From Pseudomonadota bacterium (GTDB lineage: Bacteria; Pseudomonadota; Gammaproteobacteria; Acidiferrobacterales; UBA6901), in contig JAJYEK010000077.1 of assembly GCA_021785795.1 (NCBI GenBank), forward strand, positions 1-15,689: a DNA stretch of 15,689 nt. The letters are read 5' to 3'. Below, piece by piece: positions 1 through 8,300 of this stretch (its first letter is position 1; each line of letters begins with the position of its first letter). The position numbers were made by a program, and so were the translations under genes. The notes under the pieces were generated by a model. That model searched no databases. It was given only the letters and a program-made list of their open reading frames with translations, and had not been told where the DNA came from.

Positions 1-1013
1 GCGAGCGCCTCCATCTGTGGATCCTGCAGGCTCACGCGAAAACCCTTGAACGCGGCCCAGATGGCTATGTCCGCACCCATGGTACCGGCGCCGATCACGT
101 GCAGGTGCGCGACGTCATGCGGGTGGCGGCGCCCGTGACGCTTCAGCTCTTCGCCAAGCAGAAACATGCTGACCAGGTTGCGGCTCGTACGCCCGACCAT
201 CAGCTCGCCCAACGAAAGCGCTTCCTCGTCCTGCGAAGCATTGCGGCGCCACAGATCAAGCGCCCGGTACGGAGCCGGATAATGATCGGGGTTCGCCTTT
301 TTCCGCAGCTGCCGCTGCAGCAGGCGCGTGACCGGCTTGCGCACCATCGACCACGACGGCGTGCGTTTCCACCAGGCTGCACGCCTTGGACGCGGATGGC
401 GCGCAATGAACGCGTGCGCCGCATGCATCAGGTGGCGATCAGGCACGATTTCGTCAACAAGACCAAGCGCAAGCGCCTGGCGGGAACTCACCGCGCGGCC
501 CGTCAGGATGAGATCAAGCGCCGCCAGATCGCCGATCAGGGGCGGAAGCCGCACGCTTCCGGCGAAACCCGGATGGATTCCGAGCCGCACTTCCGGCAGG
601 CCCAGCCGCGTTGCGTCGTCCTCGCGCGCGACACGGTAGGTGCAGGCGAGCGCCAGCTCAAGCCCGCCACCCAGACAATTGCCATGAATCAGCGCGACGC
701 TGGGAAATGGCAGGCCTGCAAGCCGATTGAACACGGTCTGCCCCGCGCGCGCCAGGGCGGTGGCCTGCACAGAGTCACTGATCTTCTGGAACTCGTTGAC
801 ATCCGCGCCTACGATGAAGCTGTTGACCTTTGCCGAACGAATGACCAGGCCATGGAGCGGACGGACTTCGATTTGTCCCAGGATACGGTCGAACTCTTCA
901 AGCACCACGGACGACAGCGCGTTGGCGCGCTGTCCGACCACATCGAGCGTCAGCACGATGGTTTCGTCGGCTTCCTCGATTCGCCAATTGGCCGCGTCAA
1001 TATCCATGTTCAT
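1..1013 (-). CDS. fadJ: FadJ-like enoyl-CoA hydratase / 3-hydroxyacyl-CoA dehydrogenase, 3' end outside window
   Basis: Bifunctional beta-oxidation enzyme that hydrates trans-2-enoyl-CoA and then oxidises the 3-hydroxyacyl-CoA with NAD+. The first 337 residues are in the window. Residues about 15-200 form a crotonase domain, with the oxyanion-hole segment near FIVGAD (67-71) and the two expected catalytic glutamates: Glu119 in GGGLEL and Glu141 in LPEVRLG. From about residue 304 the Rossmann fold of the dehydrogenase begins, with a GAGTMG dinucleotide loop at 308-313. The spacing fits the roughly 710-residue FadB/FadJ family. The GGGLELALAC stretch resembles FadJ more than FadB, but the symbol is tentative. 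The ATG start overlaps the thiolase stop as ATGA (1010-1013), and a GGGG Shine-Dalgarno (1021-1024) lies 7 bases upstream, so the two genes are translationally coupled. The C-terminal part of the dehydrogenase is not visible. Confidence 0.93.
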   Translation of the reverse strand, partial: MNMDIDAANWRIEEADETIVLTLDVVGQRANALSSVVLEEFDRILGQIEVRPLHGLVIRSAKVNSFIVGADVNEFQKISDSVQATALARAGQTVFNRLAGLPFPSVALIHGNCLGGGLELALACTYRVAREDDATRLGLPEVRLGIHPGFAGSVRLPPLIGDLAALDLILTGRAVSSRQALALGLVDEIVPDRHLMHAAHAFIARHPRPRRAAWWKRTPSWSMVRKPVTRLLQRQLRKKANPDHYPAPYRALDLWRRNASQDEEALSLGELMVGRTSRNLVSMFLLGEELKRHGRRHPHDVAHLHVIGAGTMGADIAIWAAFKGFRVSLQDPQMEAL

Positions 1014-2308
1014 GCTGATTCCCCTTTCGCGCGCACCAGCATCGCACCACCCTGGCCGCCGCCGATGCAAAGAGTTGCAATGCCGAGGCCGCCCCCGTGA
1101 CGCCGCAGCGAACGCAGCAGGTGCAGAACGATCCGCGCACCGCTAGCGCCGACAGGATGGCCGATCGCGACCGCGCCGCCTTCGGTGTTGAGGCGCGCCG
1201 GATCTACCGGACCGATTGGAGTGCCAAGACCGAGTTCGTCATGGGCGTATTCGGGGCTTGCCCATGCTGCCTGGCAGGCGAGCACCTGGGCGGCAAACGC
1301 TTCGTTGAGTTCCATCTTTCGGATATCGTCCATGCTAAGCGCGAACCGGGCCAGCAGCCTCGCCACGGCGTGCACTGGTCCAAGACCCATCTGGCTCGGA
1401 TCGACGCCCGCCCATTCTTCGCCCAAGAGTTCGCCCAGCACCGTCAGTCCGTAGCGTTGCACGGCGGTCTCGCTCGCCAGCATGAGCATAGCCGCGCCAT
1501 CAGTCACTTGCGAGCTGTTGCCCGAGGTCACCGAGCCGTACTTGCGGTCGAACACCGGCCTGAGCTTGGCCAGCTTGTCCATGTCGGTATCCCTGCGCAG
1601 ACCATTGTCCTCCTCATAAACGCGGCCGCGGGAATCGAATAGCGGCACGATCTCATCGTGCATCTGTCCGGCACCATAGGCTGCCGCCAGTCGCTGATGG
1701 CTGCCGAGCGCATAGGCATCCTGCTCCGTGCGAGTAATACCGAATCGATGTGCGACGATCTCCGCGGTTTGGCCCATATTGAGTTTCACCAGAGGGTCGG
1801 TCAGACCCAGCAGCAACGTATACACCGGGGCCAGATGTGACAGCCGGAAGCCACCGATGGCACGCGCCCGTGCAACGGGGTTACGTGCACGCAGGACTCC
1901 AGCGAGCCAGCCCGCCATGGCGGTATTCCACTGGATCGGCGCGCGACTCATCGCCTCGGTGCCGCCGGCGAGAACCAGATGCGCCCGCCCCTGCGCGATG
2001 CGCTCGCGCGCGCACGCCAGCGCCTGCAGCCCGGATGCGCAGTTGCGCTGGACCGTGAAGGCGGGGACGGTCTTGCCGCAGCCCAGGCGCAATCCGATAA
2101 TGCGTGCGACATTGGCCTCATCCGGCGCCGGAATGACGCAGCCGACGATGATCTCGTCGATCTGCTCCGGCGCAAACGGCGCGCGCGCCAGCACCGGTCG
2201 GGCGGCGGCCACTGCCAGATCGGCTGCGCTGAACTCATTTGCCTGGCCGCGGGTTTTCAGAAACGGCGTGCGCAAACCATCGATTACGTAAACCTTTGCA
2301 TCCGACAT
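1010..2308 (-). CDS. fadI: FadI-like acetyl-CoA acyltransferase (3-ketoacyl-CoA thiolase)
   Basis: Cleaves 3-ketoacyl-CoA with CoA to release acetyl-CoA, the last step of the beta-oxidation cycle. The 432-residue product has the three thiolase signatures: the nucleophilic Cys90 in NCASGLQ, His384 in GHPVGASG, and Cys414 in LCIGGGQGG. Its length and the long loop between the first active-site Cys and the KLRPVFDRK region fit the FadI / mitochondrial trifunctional-beta branch (about 430-440 residues) better than the shorter FadA (about 390). The symbol is therefore by similarity. The start is well supported: AGGAG (2315-2319) lies 6 bases before the ATG. It begins 55 bases after the giant electron-transfer fusion gene and overlaps the hydratase/dehydrogenase gene by 4 bases, so all three are probably one transcript. 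Confidence 0.94.
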   Translation of the reverse strand: MSDAKVYVIDGLRTPFLKTRGQANEFSAADLAVAAARPVLARAPFAPEQIDEIIVGCVIPAPDEANVARIIGLRLGCGKTVPAFTVQRNCASGLQALACARERIAQGRAHLVLAGGTEAMSRAPIQWNTAMAGWLAGVLRARNPVARARAIGGFRLSHLAPVYTLLLGLTDPLVKLNMGQTAEIVAHRFGITRTEQDAYALGSHQRLAAAYGAGQMHDEIVPLFDSRGRVYEEDNGLRRDTDMDKLAKLRPVFDRKYGSVTSGNSSQVTDGAAMLMLASETAVQRYGLTVLGELLGEEWAGVDPSQMGLGPVHAVARLLARFALSMDDIRKMELNEAFAAQVLACQAAWASPEYAHDELGLGTPIGPVDPARLNTEGGAVAIGHPVGASGARIVLHLLRSLRRHGGGLGIATLCIGGGQGGAMLVRAKGESA

Positions 2309-2363
2309 AGTTGTCTCCTAATCGCCCACGGTAGCGGAAGCCCGCCACACTGTCCTGCCTGAC

Positions 2364-5300
2364 TCAACCATCCCCGGCAGACTGCAGAGTGCCATCGGCA
2401 CCCAGAAATCGCACCAGCGCAGGTACCCATTCCTCGAGGTCGCCGATACAGGCGATGACACGAGGTCCCGGATTCTGGCGCGACCAGCCGAAAATCGGAG
2501 CATCCGGATCGCGGTTGATCGCGATCACTACGGCACCCGGATCGATCCAACCCATGTGCTGTGGCGCCCCAGAGATGCCCAGCGCCAGCAGCAACGCCGG
2601 CGCCACCGGAACACCGGTCTGGCCGATCTGCCGGTCGACCGGCAGAAGCTTGAGTTCTTGGGTCACCTTGCGCGTCGCCCCCAGCTCCACGGCCTCGCCG
2701 CTAAGACGTTCGAGCGCCGCGCACAGAGGCGGAATGAGTTTTTTGTAATTGGACTCATTTGCAACGCCGAGTCCTACGTCTACGATGAACTTGGCTGTCG
2801 TCAGACCTGCTCCCGTAGCCACGCGCGCCTGGGCGCGCGCCAGCGCCGAACTTTGCAGGTGCGCCGCGGGCAGCAGCGTGACCGGGAGCGGCAGGGATGC
2901 CGGAGCCGCCAGTGGTGGCGCACTGCAGGAACGGCCGATGATCAGCAGTGCAGCGTCCGGCAGCGGGTAATCCGCCTCGTAGCCATCGCGAGAACAGGTC
3001 ACGGCGTCGGCTGTGACCGCGATTACCTCGTCGAACAGCGCCATTCCGAGACGAGCCGCCAGCGCCGCCCCGAGCGCGCGATGTTCCGCGCTCAACACTA
3101 TGCGATGCGGTACACCGATGTGCTCTGCCAGCAGGTCGGCCAGTGCCGCATGCAGCACCGCGCCATGCAGCGGCAGCTGCCACAGACCTGCGAATCCAGG
3201 CTGGCCCAGCAGCAGCGATACCGGGGGGGGACTCCGTCCGGCAGGAAGCCAGGCGAGTACGCCGAACCCGGTGCCCAGCCCGACCAGCGCACGCAGCGCC
3301 GATTCGCGACTGGCGCCGGCCAGCACGTCCGCCGGAGTCAACCACAGATTGTAGCCGGCCAACGGTACCTGTGCCGGCCGAGTCGCCGCCGGATCATCGG
3401 GGACGACACCCGCATTGAATCGGCCCCTGAGCCAGGCTGCAAGCTCGCCTACGTCCGCAAAGCGCTGCGGCAGATCGGCGGCCGGCGGCAGGGCCGGCAG
3501 TCGCACAGCCGTCGGCAGCGGATACGCAGCGGCCTCGGCGCACTGCAGATCGGTGCGCAGTGCCGCGAGCCAATCCCGCACTCCGTAACGACCGGCGCGG
3601 CCGCCCGGCTTCAGGTCCCACACGAATGCGATACGGCGCCGGTCGGTGATGAATCTCCGCCGCCAGGCGGCATCCTCCACCCACAAACCATGCGCAACGT
3701 CGCCCAGGGCGGTCGCGCCCTCCACGAGATCGACGCCAAGAAGCTGGCCCATGTTCGCGGCAAAACCGCGGTCGCGGGGGCTGGATGCGCCGCATCCGAA
3801 TGCCCATCGCCGCACCTGCGGCCAAACGCGCAGGATGGCGGCAACCGCGCCCGCCATTTCGGCGGCACCGGCCGGCTGGGCAACGTGCAGAACCTCGGCG
3901 CCGGCCGCCTGCAGACGGCGCAGTGCGTCGGCGGTGTCGCGCGGCGCGAGCGCGGCGACTTTCACATGCAGGGCCGGAAACCGGTCCGACCACGACAGCA
4001 GGCGATCCAGCACCGCGAGATCGGCCGGATTCCATCCGGCCCACTCGAGGCCACCGGCCCCGGGCTCGAAACGGCTGCGCAGCACGACAGCCCATTCTCC
4101 CGCCAATGCGCCCACTGCCACGGGGCCGTCATCCACTCTCGCCGGTACGGCCAGCGCTGCGCGTGCCAAGGCCAGTGCGGCGTCGCCGGGACCCGTATCG
4201 CCATGCTCGGCCTGCTCGAAATCCGAACGCACCATCCCGGCCACATCCTGCACGTGCTGTGCGATGCTGGCTTCGCTCGCACGCAGACGCCCAATGTTCT
4301 CCCGGTCCACGGGGTCGCCATGAGATTCCAGCAAACGGGTGCGCTCGTGCAGTGCCGACCAGCTGTAGAGTTCGGCGACCCAGTCGACAACGGGGAACCA
4401 GCGAGCCTGCAGATCCGGATTCTGCCAGACCTCGGCACCTAGCTCTGCGACACGACCCGCTGCAAATTCGCGGAACTCCTGGAGTGCGGCATCGAGCGGC
4501 GCGTTGTCGGCAACCTCCATTGCCTGCTCGCGCAGCAGGTTCGGCAGGTCCTTGAGCACAAGAAAGCGCTGGACCTCGTTCGTGCCTTCGTAGATGTTCA
4601 GGATACGTATGTCGCGCCGCCATTTTTCCAGCATCCGTTCGCGTGCGGCAGCATCGGGGCCATAGAGTCTCTCCAGCCAGCCCAGGATACGGTGCGCACC
4701 CTCGGAGGCGAGGTACTTGGAAAGCGCCGCCTCAATGCGAAAATCTCCGCGCTGAAGGTCGGACCGGTCCATGAGGCCAACCAGGCGCGCAGCCAGGGTC
4801 TGCAGGCGGTCGCACTCCGCCTGGGCTGCGGCATGCAAGACCGGATCCTTCTGCCACACCGGCAGAAACTCCCGCAACACGCGCTCGGCGAGCGTTGCAC
4901 AGCTCATGACCAGACCGCCACGCCCAACACTCAGCGTCTCCAGTGCGTTCACCTGCCCATGACCCGTGAAGCCGATCACCTGATCCGCGCTTACTCGCAC
5001 GCGGTCCAGCGTCAGCTCGTTGGTCGGCGAAGCACGCTGGCCGAGCTTGTTTTCGTTCGGACCGATGTGCAACCCCTCGGAGCGGCGTTCCAGCATAAAG
5101 CCGGTTTCGCCGATCGCGGTCTGGGCGTACAGACAGTAACGATCCGCGACCGAGCCGTTGGTGATCCACATCTTGCTTCCTGACAGCTCCCAGTAACGAT
5201 AGAAGGCCTTGCCATTTGTGACGACAACAGTGCCGATGTCGTCATAGGGATAGGTGTGCCCGCCGACGCGAATCCGGCGGCGGCCGCTGTTACGCGCCAG

Positions 5301-8300
5301 ATCCCAGTCACTGTCATCGAGGCTGGCCAGGCTGTTGTCCGGCATGCGAAAAAACGCCCGGCACGATTCGAATACCAGACGCCGCGCATCCAGCAGCAAA
5401 CGCGGTGTTTCGGTGCCGGCGACAGTGAAGCGGTACAGCCCCTGGTCGTCGGCACGCGCCTCTACCTCGCGAAGAACCGCGCGCGCCTGAATGCCCCCGG
5501 TGTCGGAGCCGGCGGCCGGCTCCGTGAGCGCAAAGGCACTGATCTGCCCACAGGCAAGGAACTGCAGAAAGCGCTCATGTGCGCGCTCGCGCGCATCGAT
5601 TTCCTGCTGTTCGTCCCTGAGCCGGACGCGCACCGCCGGCAGACTGTCCCGGCATCGCCGCAGGCAATCCCCGAAGATCGTGAGATCACGCGCTTTCGCC
5701 GCTTGCACAGTCTGACGCATGAGCTCGAGAAAATCGCGGATCAGGTACTTGAGCGTCGAACCGGGAAAGAGAAACATGCGCTGGACCTGTCCGCCGAGAC
5801 GCTCCAGCTTGCGCCGCAGGGGCCCCGGTTCCGGACGCTCGATCATTTCGATAAGTCGGTTCAGGTCCTCCTTTAATTCCCGCCATCCGGACGCATCGGC
5901 CAGACACGCATCGATCTCGTGGCGCAGCCGCGGCAGATCCTTGTCGCGGCCGAGCAGCACCGGCATGGTGCCGATGCTGGTGCTGGCCATGATCAGCAGG
6001 CCGGTGGCGGTATCCTTTTCCCCCATGCACAGATTGGTGAGCACCGAGTACTGAGCCTTGCTCCAGCCCTTTCCCCCGAGACTTGCGGGCACAATCGTCG
6101 CAAAGGCGTTGAATTCACGCAGCAGCTGAATGTCGCCTTCCGGCATTCCGTGCAGGAAATCGATGTAACGACCGTAGGGTTCGCCCCTGCGCGGGCTGCG
6201 AAAGCCGCGGCGCAGCAGCCGCAAAACGTCGGCACGTGTACGGCGCAGCAACGGGTCCCGACGGAAATGCTCAAGGACGAGCAGCCTATCGGGCGCGAGC
6301 AGGTTGCCGCTCAGAAAGCTGCCGCTTTGGTAGGTGAACTTCCTGTGTGCTTCCCATGTCAGCGGAAGACGCGGGCGCAGAGGCTTGCGCCGCAGCGGTT
6401 CGGCCTGCAGCGGGCGCAATGTGCGCAGGCAACGGCGCCCGGTCGCGAACTGCAGCAGGCTGTCGGCCACGACATAGTCTATGTCCGACTCCGGCAGCGT
6501 CTGTGCGAGCAGGCGCATGCCAAAGCCGGGATCTTCGCGCGCGAGCGCGCGCGATCCCGGCCATTGGCTGAACAGGATCGCGTCGCGGTAGCGAGGCGCG
6601 AGGATGTCCTCTTCAGAATATGCCATGCCTCCGAAAATCTGTCCGGCGAGCCAGGGCACGCCATCCATCCACGGCCCCATGCACTCGCGCACAAGCAGCA
6701 ATACCCGCTCCGGCTCTCGCTGGCACCAGCGGCGCGCCAGGCCGAGAAGCGTATGCGCGTACTCCACACCCGCCAGCATCTGCTTGACCACGCCGAACTT
6801 GGCGATGCTCTCGCGCCCCTCATTGTCCCGCAGTTCGCCGCGGAACTGGACCCGGGTAGCGGCATATTCCAGTGCACGACGGCGCAACACCGTCGCCTGG
6901 CCGAGCGCCAGCGCAACGCTCATTTCGGCAAGCTCGGCGGTTGCGGAAAAGCCGCTGACATCGTCCACGACGCGCCTGCGCACCGGCTGGGCGGCGTCGG
7001 CGCCGGCACCGTGCGCAACGATCCCTGCGGCAGATCTGCTGACGCCCTGCAGGTCGACAAAGCGCTCGACGACCCCTGACATCCAATTAGAATTTCCATC
7101 TTCTTCGCGCCACAATGGCCCGGCCAGGGCATCCGCGATCGTGTGTCCGGCGTAAGCCTCCGCCAGGTAGTGTCCAGCGGCCATCCACGCCAGCGCGCTC
7201 GACCAGCCCGCCAGCCATTCGACGGCGGCAACACGATGGGTACGCGCGGCGACTATCCAATCAAGCAAGACACGCCGGTCGGAAAGCTTCCAGGCCGCGT
7301 GTCCGAGCGATTTGAGCCGCTCCGACGGAAAATCGGTCTTCAGCCGCTCCCACGCCCGCTGACTGCGCTGCAGGGCGTGTGCGCCGTTGTCGCGCACGCC
7401 CTGCCCGTCAACCGGCAGCGCCCGCGCCTGCTCCAGCAGAGCGCGCACTTCAGTCTCCATCCAGCCGTAGCCGTGGCGCCGCAACCACGCGTCCATGCGC
7501 GCGACTTTTGGCCGCGTCAGCTCGTTGTGAGGAATTGCCCTCAACAGTTTTTCCCAGGCACGCGGCCATTCCCCGGCGACCATCGCCGGTCGGGCACACA
7601 GCGACTGATACAGGCGCTGCCAGATCCTGCGCTCGGCAACGCTCAGGGGCAGCGGCTCGGCCGAGACAGGCTCCAGCGCGGAAATCACGGAAGAATCCGG
7701 GCCGCTTCGAGTATTTCCCGGAACCCGATAGGCAAACCGGTGATTGCTGTTACGATTCCAGTCCACCCCGGGCACCGTCACACGGCAGGACTCACACTTG
7801 ATGCAGTTTTCGTGCTGGCTAGCGACTCCGCCCAGCTGACCGACGAGACTGTAGACTTCCGCCGGACAGACATTGCGCAGCTGCTGCGCCGCTGCGCCGA
7901 GACCCAGGGGCACGGTCACATGCCGTGGGTCGGGTCGGTAACGCACGAGCGGAGCGATCCATGTGGTCGGGGAGGCGGCGCTTCGGTGCGCCCCGCTCCA
8001 GTCAAGGCTGCTGCGCGTGCAATCGTCGTAACGATGGTAAGGCCGCAGGAGCAGTTCACGCAACGGCAGGCGGCAGGCCTTGTACGCTGCAAGGTCGCCG
8101 AGCAGCGACGCGCCCCCGGTGAGCGCACCCAGCCCCAGACCGGCGATGCGTGGCAGCGCCAGCGGCAGGCGCACCATGCTGCGCCAGATCAACGCCACGC
8201 GATCGGCAAACGCCGGCAAACGCCGGCCGTAGAAATGACCGATCACCTGGCCAGCCAGCGCCAGCAGAGGGTCATCCGGTACTGCGACCGGTACCGGCGC

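Noticed and set aside
2556..4442. Long plus-strand open frame of 628 codons opposite the fusion gene
   Set aside because: Its translation is rich in Arg, Gln, His and Cys, shows no domain, and lies antisense to strongly conserved ETF and dehydrogenase motifs. It is a GC-rich shadow frame.
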